Assembly: GCA_020137815.1 (NCBI GenBank)
Contig: CM035362.1
Location: 2,450,729-2,514,728, forward strand
Source: Hormiphora californensis
Lineage: Eukaryota > Ctenophora > Tentaculata > Cydippida > Pleurobrachiidae
DNA length: 64,000 bases
Direction of reading: 5' to 3'
Below are positions 13,101 through 25,000 of this stretch, piece after piece; position 1 is the first letter of the stretch, and each line of letters begins with the position of its first letter. The notes beneath the pieces were generated by a model. It did not search any database, was not told the origin of the DNA, and saw only the letters and a program-made list of their open reading frames with translations. A program made the position numbers and the translations under genes.

Positions 13101-16100
13101 TGTCCCGGAGAGGGGGTTGTCCAGCCGATCACGTGCCCAGCTGGTTACTATACAGGTGAATAGATATTAGTTAGACACTGTCTCCCTCCCTCCCCCCCCC
13201 ACTGCTAGGATTTCCAGACTCGTGGCAAATGTGCTCAGACAGGTTTTGGTGCCTCATCATAATTCATAAGTATCTCGTAAATAACTCTCTGTGTAACTAA
13301 TACCAATGTTTAGATGACAATGTTACTGGACTTGATAGTGCGGATGGGTGTCCTGCGTGTCCCTCTGGTAGCTACTGTACCGATGGTAAAATAACTGGAC
13401 CTTGTGCTGCTGGACATTTCTGCAAGTGAGTCCGATTCTGGGATTGTTTGTTTGTCTGTTGTTAACCAGTTCCCATATATCGAGCCACTTCTAACCCGCA
13501 TCTCTCTCATTCAGTGCGGGTAATAGTGTCCCTACTCCGACCGATGGAACGAATGGTTATCTGTGCCCCGTTGGGTTCTACTGTCCAGAAGGAACTAAAA
13601 CACCAGTCGCTTGCACAGTACGTGATAATCACCGAGATAGTAGGATAATTAAACAGAGTAGTTAGCTAAATTACAAGATCTTGTAGTTAGCTAAACTAAA
13701 AGATTCTTGAGGCGCTCAACTGCTTATTGTAACGGGTGACAACTAAAAATCTGGACATTTTTCTGTGAGCTCTAGCGCCGGTCCCGTTTGAGATACAACT
13801 TCAGGCCAGTGATAGAACGATTTTTCAGACAATTTTGAATCAGAATAACACAACGGGAAAGACTAAAAAGTTCATTTTCATTGCGATATCGCATTATTTC
13901 CTTTTGCCCCACCAAAGCATGTAGTACGGAGATTTGAGATTTCTATGTGATCAGAAACAACCTTCCCGATGAAATAGAATTCTCAAAATTGGAAGTCTGG
14001 TAGTTCATGCCATAACCAACATAACTGCCAAGTTTCAACATTTTAGCTCATCAGGAAGTTGGTTTTCCACGTCATAAATGTTTCGAGAGATCGTCAAAAT
14101 GGCGATTTCTCAAATTACCTGTAAACTACGATTTGAAAGGTTTGTTACAGATGATTCTGTGATCAGAATTGAGATTAACGGAGTGTGCAACAAAGTTAAT
14201 TTCGTTCAAAATTGTCTGAAAAATCATTCTATCGCTGCCCCGAAGCTGTATCTCAAAAAGACCAGGCGCTAGAGGTGCTAGAAAAGTGTGTAAATTTCAC
14301 GTAATACATGCTTTGGTGGGGCAAGAGGAAGTGATGCGATATCGCAATGAAAATGAACTTTTAAGTCTTTCCCGTTGTGTTATTCTGATTCAAAATTGTC
14401 TGAAAAATCGTTCTATCACTGGCCTGAAGCTGTATCTCAAACGGGGACGGCGCTAGAGCTCACAGAAAAATGTCCAGATTTTTAGTTGTCACCCGTTAGT
14501 TAAATTAATTGATTACCTAATCATCCCGTTATTAGTAATTTCCCAATCATCTGATCCAATTATCCCATTACCTGTAGAATGGTAAGATTATAACGGTAGA
14601 GGGAGCACTGTCCGAGAACGACTGTAAACTCTGTACAGCCGGTTTGATCTGCAGGGAGGGAGATCCAATTCCTCAGGAGTGTATACCTGGATGGTAAGTA
14701 TGACGTCATCATATAGCACCATACATGGTCATCACGTGACACACCATATATGGTCATCACGTGACACACCATACATGGTCATCACGTGAAACACCATACA
14801 TGGTCATCACGTGACACACCATATATGGTCATCACGTGACATACCATACATGTTCATCACGTGACACACCATACATGGTCATCAGTGACACACCATACAT
14901 GGTCATCACGTGACATCTCTGTAACCTCAGGTATTGTCCCGGAGGTGGACAAGCCATGCAGGCATGTCCGGAGCACACCTACCAGCCCTTATTCGGGCAA
15001 AAGTCAGATGAGGCGTGTCTGGACTGCAAAGCAGGACATCTCTGTACCAGATCCGGTCTGGCGTGGCCTGATGTACCCTGTCCTAAAGGTAACAGTTGTG
15101 TCGATCTTACTCCGCAAGTAAACAAAATCCTCTAGGTCACTCCGCAAACAACTCAATATCCCTATCCGTTATGAATTACTCCGCAATATATATTCTCTAC
15201 ATTACTCCGCAAACAATCGGATTTATTCCCTAGGTTACTACTGTCCGGAGGGAAGTAGGAACGCCACTGAATGTGAGCCAGGGAGTTATAATAACGACAT
15301 TGGGGCGGGTGCTAAGGAGGATTGTATTCTGTGCACTGCTGGAAGTTACTGCCCTGACGTGCCCTGTGAGGGTTCCTGCGAGTAAGTAGATAGAGAAAAA
15401 ACATTGGCCCCCACTTTCCCCTGCGCTATATCCCGGCATCTCATTGTGGTATATAGATCTGCACATGGTCCACTAACCCCCATCATTTCAGTGTTGGTAC
15501 TATGATGTGTGAGGTATATAGATCTGCACATGGTCCACTAACCCCCATCTTATTTCAGTGTGGGCACTATGATGTGTGAGGTGAATGAGACCTCAGTTGC
15601 CTTTGAGTGTGACGAGGATCACAAAAACTGTCACTACACCCAAGTATCATGTACCCAGGAAGAGGCCTCCTTTACAATCGAGTGCACCGAGGGAGAGGTA
15701 AATACATTATGTTTTTGTCCGCGTTTTCTGATTTGCAGAGGTGAAGTCGATCTGAAGATGGTCGATTGAGGGACGTAGTTTCTAGAAATCTAGAATCCCA
15801 AAATTTGATAAATAATAGGAATAGGAAAAAGGTTATCCCCGATCCATTGTCCGCCTCTCTGTTTCAACCAAAAAGGGTGGGGAGAGTTCTCCCCTATTTT
15901 TTTGTTTTTTTAGTTTCACTTCCAGTCAAGACTTTTGTCCAACCTCCTGCTTCTTTCGGCAGCATCCTCTGTTGCTTGATTTTCCTCTGTTGCGTGATTT
16001 TCCTGGGCATCGTCATACCCCTAACTCTACTTTAGTAGCTGTTACTAGTAGTACTCTAGTACCTAGAATTTCAATATACCGCTGTTACGTTAAACCCACA

Positions 16101-19100
16101 CCAGCCTTTGCCGGCGGGTCTGCAGCTGCGTTGTCATGTTCCAAGTAGTATACATGACCAATATATCCCAGGCCTCCAGGAGTAGTACAGCCTGTTCCAC
16201 AAGAACGTGTTAGCAGTGTTCTGCTATAATAATTGCCACTACAATATAGATGGCCAATATAATGAGCTACTAGAAAGCTCCAATAACTATCAATATCTTC
16301 CTCGGCGTTCTGAGCTGGGTCCTCCTCAGGTCCTCGCCACAACGTTGTGCCCCGAAGGGCAATCCTTATACCTCACCCTCCTTTTTATACCACCCACACA
16401 CTATAGAAACAATCCTTGGTAGTTTGACAGTCCTGCGATTTGTTTTGATCATAATCAGTAACTGAGTATCGAATGAACGAGAGGAGGTATAGTGAAAGAG
16501 TGAGAAAGAGAGAGGCAGGTTCAGTTTCAAAACAAATGGCTCATTGTTCAACCGATATATACGGTTTTTTGGTGTCTTCCCCGTCAACATATACACGGTT
16601 ATTATTATCCCCATTATGGTTATTATTATACTCTTCGTCCATTTCTTTAACAGTGATGCCCAGTAATGTATCCCATCTTCTCTCACACTTTTTATTATTT
16701 GGTTGACTTGTATTGTACTATTCGGTATTAAAACCATCCCTCCCCGCTTATCCCAGGTGTATCTCACTCAGCAACTATTCCAGGTGTGTCCCCGGACCTC
16801 ACTCAGCAAGACTTCCTGTCAAGATGGAGATTATTGTCCCGCTGGCAGCACCACCCCTGAGAACTGCACTGAGCACTACTACTGTCCCAACGCGGCCAAG
16901 AAGATACCTTGTCCACCCGGGAAACTGTGTCCACCAAGGAGCAGCGTGAGTTTTGAAGTTGCTGGATCTTATAAAGTTGATTATTTTAGAGAAAACGCCA
17001 GTAGCTACTGGGATTGCCAGACAGTATTTTATTTACCGTTTTCTCTCCCCTCTAGAGCTACAAAGATTGTTACGACTACCACTACTGCGTTCAAGAAGAG
17101 GTTGACGATGTTGTCATCACGATGCCTCATTCCTGTCCCGTGGGACGGGAATACTTTTGTAATGAGGTGAGTGGTAACCATAGTAACTCGAGGTGAGTTG
17201 GGTGGTAAGTGGTAACCATAGTAACTCGAGGTGAGTTGGGTGGTAAGTGGTAACCATAGTAACTCGAGGTGAGTTGGGTGGTAAGTGGTAACCATAGTAA
17301 CTCGAGGTGAGTTGGGTGGTAAGTGGTAACCATAGTAACTCGAGGTGAGTTGGGTGGTAAGTGGTAACCATAGTAACTCGAGGTGAGTTGGGTGGTAAGT
17401 GGTAACCATAGTAACTCGAGGTAAATTCTTGGTCGAGGTTTTAGTGACTCTAGGAAGAAGGTATATTTTCGACAAATGATTTATCTCAGGTTGTGTTTGG
17501 TTCGTGTAACACAACACTTGAAGACACGTGCAAGAAATGTGATCCAGGAACCTACAGAGATCACATCATGCAACAGGACCCAGCCACCAAGTGTGAGGTA
17601 GGTTGTTACTAGTGACAACAAGAGAGGTGGTAACCATGGTAACAAGGTGAGTTGTGTGGTAACCATGGTAACCTACAGAGATCACATCATGCAACAGGAC
17701 CCAGCCACCAAGTGTGAGGTAGGTTGTTGCTTTAGTGACAACAAGATGTTGGGGAGCAGGTCTTTACCATGCTAGAGTTAGTATAGGGCCGTCATTTTGG
17801 TTCGGTATTGGGGTGAATCTTTTCCTACGTTTTAACTTCAATACTAACTTATAGCCCCACCTTATCCCCAACTTTCTCCCCCAGAAATGTCCGAAGGGAG
17901 TTATCTGTCCACTGGGAGGGTGGAGTAACAACCCAGAGGCACAAAACTCATCCGCTTACTACTGCCCTACAGGTATCAACACACACCAAATAAGGGCATA
18001 AATCAGCCATTATTCCATATTAGGGTGTAATTAATTCTTGGTTCCAGGTCATTACTGCTCGGGACAACCTGATGACCCTCAGTCCTGCCCACCTGGGACA
18101 TACAACGAGAATGAGAAAGCAGCATCACTGGAGTCATGTCTACCTTGTCCCAAGGACAGTTATAATCCTCTGGAAGGGAATAGCAAGTGTTACGCGTGTG
18201 GTGCTGATGCTGATACATCCGGTGAGTTGTTAATTTCCATATATGGGCATCACGTGACACATAACAACAACTCCATATATGGGCATCACGTGACACATAA
18301 CAACAACTCCATATTTGGTCATCACATGACATATTCTAATCAGGAGAGGGACATACGGAGTGCGTGTGTACGGGAAGTAACAGAAAGTTCCAAAATGCCA
18401 CTGCCGGAGAGGGAGCTTACTCCTACTGCTCCTGTAAGGATGGATACGAGCCAATCGAGGGTAAGTCATATCGGGTATTTTACGGGAGATAGGGTGGTGT
18501 GCTGGGAGAGATCGAGGGTCGAGGTACTCGAGCTTGACAAAGTTTAGAATTCAATAAGATATCAGATAGGTAACTAATGTTTACGTGTTGCTATGGTAAC
18601 CATGGTCCCCCCAGGTAACACGGATATCTGTGTACCCAAGATATACCCCCTGTGTACCAACCTACAAAGCAGAGGAGAGGATGGGAAGTGTTATGACAAC
18701 GAGGAGTGGAAGGCAAAGTGTATCCTGGTAAGTACTAGCTCGATCTAGTGATCCGTAATACTCCGACTCGGATTTTAAATATTAATAACTGTCGTTTTTT
18801 AGAGTTTTCAAATTTCTTAAAATTACCATAACTCCGGTTCCTGATAAGATAGAGACTTGAAATTTGGAGGTTACAAAGATCATGCTAAGTTCTTCCAAAC
18901 CTCCAAATTTCACGTCTCTATCTCATCAGGAACCGGGAATATGACAAATTTTGTTATTTTTGAGAAACGACAGTTATTTAAAATCCGTCATTCAGTATCC
19001 TGGTAAGTTACTAATCATGACCTGGTTACTGCTGCTTATTACCCCATCCAGTGATATACCCTGAAACGCGTGGTATCGCTTAGTTTCATCTGTTTTATAT

Positions 19101-21956
19101 CAAGCGGAACTTTTATTTTGACTTGCAATGCCCATCTGGCCTTTACCCTGCATGGCTGATCAAATTAAGAGTGCGTTCCGTTATAGAAACGATGGTGTAA
19201 ACGATGGTGTAAGCCTTAAAAACTGTTTTCTCTAGAGAAATATAACATGTTTCTCTAGAGAAATATAACATGTTATCCCTACAGAAATGTGGTGGAGAGG
19301 ACAAGTACGTTGGTGTGGACAAGGTACTGGGTGTGTGTCAGTGCAAAGTTGAGGACCTGGAACAGATATGTGATCTGGACTGCAGAAATGCGTAAGTTGA
19401 TGTTCAAATTGAGACCCATGTATTGGTATTTGGTTTGTCAATGTCTGTACTCCCTCTAGAGGGATCAGAGTGCATCCCAGGTAAATAGGAGTGGCTTGGT
19501 ACGTGTAATGACTTACCTTATTTGGTCATGTATTTAGTATTATAATATCACGTGACCCCCTGTTTCCATAGTAACAAGAAGAGCATCCAGCTGGTATGTA
19601 GTGACGTCAACTATCTCCTCCTAACTGACACATTCGATAACGGAACGGTGAAGGAGGAAAGGAGTGTATCTTCAGATGACATCAAGGATTCCATGCTCAA
19701 TGGGGGCAGCTTGGTATCCGAGTTTGGGTGTGAGAAAACTGATGGAACCAAGAAATCGGTAAAGATACATGTTATAACTTTGCGTCATTCTGCGAGTTTG
19801 TTTCAACCCTATCCGGCCTAATCATGGCTGCCATCCATAACCTAAAATCAGGAACCGACCGAAACAAGTCAACAACCAATCAGAACTCGTTCTTTAGGTC
19901 ACGTGACTGGTTATCAGCCAATCAGGGACCAGTATTTCCTGATTCGGTCGGTTCCTGCATAAAATGATCCCGTAATTAATTAACTAATTCATTCAACAAT
20001 CCCCCACAGGTGTTTATGACATCTATGACGGACAGTGGATTCAAGGGAGTTTACAAGCCCTCAATAGATGATGTAGTAGAGCCCATCCTGGAGATGTCCG
20101 TTAATGGGAGCCTCAATAGGAGACGCAGGAAGAGGTATGCCCAATAAGCCCAATGCCCATATAATATGGTGTTAATATTACGATGTCCATACATGGTGTT
20201 AACACCATTGCTATTGTGATGCTCATGTATCTCATGTAGCTCATTGGTCAAGTAATCACGTGTTATTTCAGGGATGCCTCAACTCTAAATGGAATCAATA
20301 ACCCCATCTCGTGTATTGAACTCAACACTGCCATAATGTTCCAAGTTACCAGGTAGGAGATATATCCTTTAGTTCCCTTCAGGTAGGTTATCCAAGTTTC
20401 CTTCAAACCAGTTTTATGCTGTGCATCTGCTGTCAAACGCCCGAGAAGCTACGGTCACCGCGAGGCAGCTGCCTGTGTAATACATTGTATCGGTATCCGT
20501 GGAATTCCAGCTCTGAATAGTAACTGTTTTAACAGTTGGCTACTTCGGTTGAAATTTAAACTTAACACGGTCGCTTGTAGTGGGAAAACGGTAATGGAAA
20601 ACGGAGATACAGTAAGACGACACGCAACCGTGACCAATCAGGGCGCTAGTACGTGCTGACCACATGCACTTTTTGCCGCGCGTTATGCAACGTGCGTGTC
20701 TCCTTACTGTATTTCCATTACAGTAATACGACTACAAGCAGCACTATTAGACTTCACTAATCAGTCCATAATCTTTCTCAGGGACTCCTATCCGATTTAT
20801 GATCAGAATTCCCTCTACAACACCAACCCAGATTTCGATGACACTGCATTCAAGGACATGAAGTGAGTAAAACACGTGATGCCCTAATAAGGGGTTAAAT
20901 TCAGTGCCCAAATATGATTTGGTATCCTGTACAATCAGCCGATGATATATTGGGGTTTCAAAGATCTCACTTTACCCCAAAATAAAATCCCTCTCTCTAA
21001 TCCCTCTCTGATTCTTCTCCCTCTCTCTAATCCCTCTCTCTCTCCTTCAACCAGGGAACGGTTACTACAAAGCGAGGTAGAGCTGCCCTACTTTGTATAC
21101 ATCTTCAGACAAGCGGGAACCTTCACATTCTACAGCTCCGATAATGCTGATAAAACTATGATCATATCAGTGATGGGGACTAGCACTCAGGTAATCAGGA
21201 ACCGAACAAGTAAACAACCAATCAGAACTTGTTATTTAGGTCACGTGACTGGTTATCAGCCAATCAGGGACCAGTATTTCATGATTCGGTCGGTTCCTGC
21301 AGGTAATAATTGGATAATTTATAATTGGGTTATAATTGATTGTACTAAATGAGTTATAACTCATTAAAATTAAACTGCCATTCAAGAAATTAGTAAATTT
21401 TAGATTTTATATGTTTCACAGTTGGACGTTAGCTCCTAACTCCCCATCCCCCATGCAGTGTTCTGAGAGTAGTGCACCCTTCCAAGTTCCAGTCACATCT
21501 TCCTACACTAAGAATGGAGCCCGACTGAACACTGATAAACTCATCACAGACCCCGATTGGGTCATAATCGGAGGTAAGTGTGCAGAGTAGTAATACTTCC
21601 TGCGTGTAGTTACAAACTATATCACAGAGTGGTAAAACTGTCCCCGTTCTACCGCGGCTGACAAAGACATACTAGTTTCTCAGATTATGGCAATAATGTT
21701 TATATTTTGTCCAGCCACTAATTGACACTAATTGACACCTCCCTTCCAGTTCTGATGGCGGTGACAACGGTTGCCATAGTAATTCTCATCATAGCACTCG
21801 TGTTGTTCAAGGAGCACGGTTGGATAAAGAGTGATTACGTCACAGCTTCCTACCGATCCAAAGCAAAGGCATTCTCACTTGACGAGTACGCCAGCAAGGG
21901 TGAGTGTCTGTCTGTCTGTCTGTCTGGCTGTCTGGCTGTCTGTCTGTCTGTCTGTA

Positions 21957-22013
<57 letters not shown>

Positions 22014-25000
22014 GGACAGATCTGAATCTGCATGTATGTATGTCCCGGCCCTGCGACTCCCCTATAACGTCTACTTTAATACCAGGGAGCGTTGTAAGGC
22101 CAGCCCGGAAAGTTCACCCCAACACGAACGAAGAGATAGTCAGTGAGGTAATTACCATTCCTTATATGGACATATCACATACCCAAATATGGTCATACTT
22201 CCATAGTTAGTTACACATTTTATTCCCACTACAGGTCTTTGTGAATGAAGGAGCTGCAGGAACCCTGCCTGCCTATGCAGCAGCAGCAGGACTTGACAAT
22301 GGAGATGAGTTCTGGGATTATGATAGACAGGTTGACCTGGAAGGATTCACCTCAGGGAAGCTATACGAACATCTTGATAGTCAGGGACATACAATCCTAG
22401 CTGGGCTATCTAAACAGAAACAAGAAGCAAAGGCCCTCTATCAGAAGGTGGCTGATCAAAATGAGAATCTGAAGGGACTTTGGGTGGCTAAAATGAGGCT
22501 CAAAGGTAAGTGACTTTGGGTGACTAAAATGAGGCTCAAAGGTAAGGGACTTTGGGTGGCTAAAATGAGGCTCAAAGGTAAGTGCCACCTCAAACTTTGG
22601 GTAGCTAAAATGAGGCTCAAAGGTAAGTGCCACCTCAAACTTTGGGTGGCTAAAATGAGGCTCAAAGGTAAGTGCCACCTCAATCTGAAGGGACTTTGGG
22701 TAGCTAAAATGAGGCTCAAAGGTAAGTGCCACCTTGACTTTGGGTGGCTAAAATGAGGCTCAAAGGTAAGTGCCACCTCAAACTTTGGGTGGCTAAAATG
22801 AGGCTCAAAGGTAAGTGCCACCTCAATCTGAAGGGACTTTGGGTAGCTAAAATGAGGCTCAAAGGTAAGTGCCACCTTGACTTTGGGTGGCTAAAATGAG
22901 GCTCAAAGGTAAGTGCCACCTCAATCTGAAGGGACTTTGGGTGGCTCAAATGAGGCTCAAAGGTAAGTGCCACTTTGGGTGGCTAAAATGAGGCTCAAAG
23001 GTAAGTGCCAGTACCTCAAACCTGACGTCATGAACATACGTGGTTTCCAGGAACCGACCGAATCAGGAAATACTGGTTCCTGATTGGCTGATAACCAGTC
23101 ATGTGACCTAAATACCGAGTTCTGATTGGTTGTTTACTTGTTTCGGTCGGTTCCTGGTGGTTTCTCGTGTGTGTTCGAATGTTCGATCCTTCTGGTTATC
23201 GATTGCTTGTTGATTCAGCACAACAAATTATAACATCTTCGTAACCCCGGGTACGATTCGGGGTGACCATCAGTATACAAATCACCGACAATGATCTCCT
23301 GCAGGTAAGGACTCTCTTGCAACTGCGGAAGATCTACAGGACTATGAGGACAGGAAGAGAGATCTGGAGGTGGAACGAGAGAGAAGGAAACAAGTCGGCA
23401 AGGATGTCGGACAGGTATACTTATCTTTCCTTTTTTTCTGAACTTCTCAATTCCAATCCAAACTCAGTTATAATTATTCCCTATTTTTGATAACATTTGG
23501 TCATTGATGATAGTAAAACTCTCCACCCATCCCACACCAGGTACTGGTTGAGGCCCACCAGGTCCACAAAGACCGGGAACAGGCACACGAGGAGCACCAA
23601 GTTGTGTTCAACTCCCATCTTAGGGAGTTACTCAGGGGAATTAGGACCTTTGCAGCTGCCCCTCTTGACACTAACATGGTATGTGAAGTAAAACGTGGGT
23701 CGCCTCAGGGATAAGGATAGAGCAAGGCAAGAGACTCTTGCCAAGAGTAATCTGTAGGTACTGTTTATAATTTAGACTACATCGAAAGGTTAAAGGTAAA
23801 ACATTTTAACCACGGAACACGTCTCTTTCCAGGATCCCCAGGAGCTAGTTTCTAGACTTGAGGAGTCCGTTGTGGACTTGTCTCAGAACCACACGGCACT
23901 GTGCAAGAGTAATGGTACTTGGGGTGTCATCTTTAGTGCTAGTGGCGCACCCATCGTCTATCCTGACAATCCGAGGTGAGAGAGAGAAATAGAAACAGAA
24001 ACAGAAACAGAAACAGAAACAGAAATAGAGACAGAGACAGAGACAGAGAAACAGAAACAGAAACAGAAACAGAGACAGAGACAGAGAAACAGAAACAGAA
24101 ACAGAAACAGAAACAGTACAGAGAAACAGAAACAGAAACAGAAACAGAAACAGAGAGAATCTAAACATTATATTCTCTTCCAGTATTCCCATACCCATTG
24201 AGGAGCTATTAGGGGAGGATGGATGTGTCAAGGCTACTCCTGGTCTGGTTGATCTTGATCCTGTCACCGGTAAGAAGAATCTTGTGTGGTGCTCGTGTTA
24301 TTGTAAATCGTTGTGTGACAGCCGGTACAATTAAAGTTAACACGTTTATAACCCCCCCTCTCCGTCCTTGAGTCGCTTGACACTGTGTACGTGCAAAGAA
24401 AGTATGAACAATTCAACTATATATCACGGTGCCCCCCTCTCTATCCAGGTCTACTGCTGCCAGCACCGGGTGTCCAGGTGTTACTACCCGATAATGAAAC
24501 TGTTGAACCTGCCCCTCCACAGACCTGTGTTCACCCCCAAACTGGGCGAGTCATCCCCATTCACGGTAATTATAGCTATAATTAGTTAATCAGCTGATTG
24601 GTTTAAATGGATTTAGTTCGATAATGGTTGATTTCAATAGACTAAATATAGCTACCTCTTTTTTCCTATCCTAACACCTCTTTTCCCCCCATATTTGACC
24701 TCTCTCTCTCCAACTCCACAGGTAGCGTGATGTTTGACCCCAACACAGCCCAACTCATCATCGTGGCGGATAATAGTACAGTCATGTGCCCAACCACCAC
24801 TCTAATTCCCTTCATTTGTTATCCGAGGAGGGAGGGAGGTGCCCCGGTAGACACAAAACTCGATCAGGTACCTAATTATCTAGAGAAAATAACATGGGTT
24901 TTGATACCGTGTTTCTTTGAGTAATTTTAATGATCGTGGTCTAAACGAACAGTTTTAACAGATCTCTTCTATCCCTCTCTCCTAAACGGACAGATTTAAC

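Noticed and set aside
15766-16035. Hydrophobic open frame that could be a membrane segment
   Set aside because: It lies in intron 15698-16783 and would break the cysteine repeat series; flanking exons join in phase without it.
21722-22210. Open frame rich in Ser-Val-Cys-Leu after the transmembrane exon
   Set aside because: It is translation of the TCTG microsatellite past a good donor at 21,900.
22520-23011. CRISPR-like regular repeats
   Set aside because: Units include exon sequence and donors and there are no unique spacers; the same holds at 17.2, 26.7 and 58.5 kb. The genome is animal.
23976-24267. Arg/Asn/Thr/Glu repeat proteins on either strand
   Set aside because: Translations of the GAAACA satellite in an intron.
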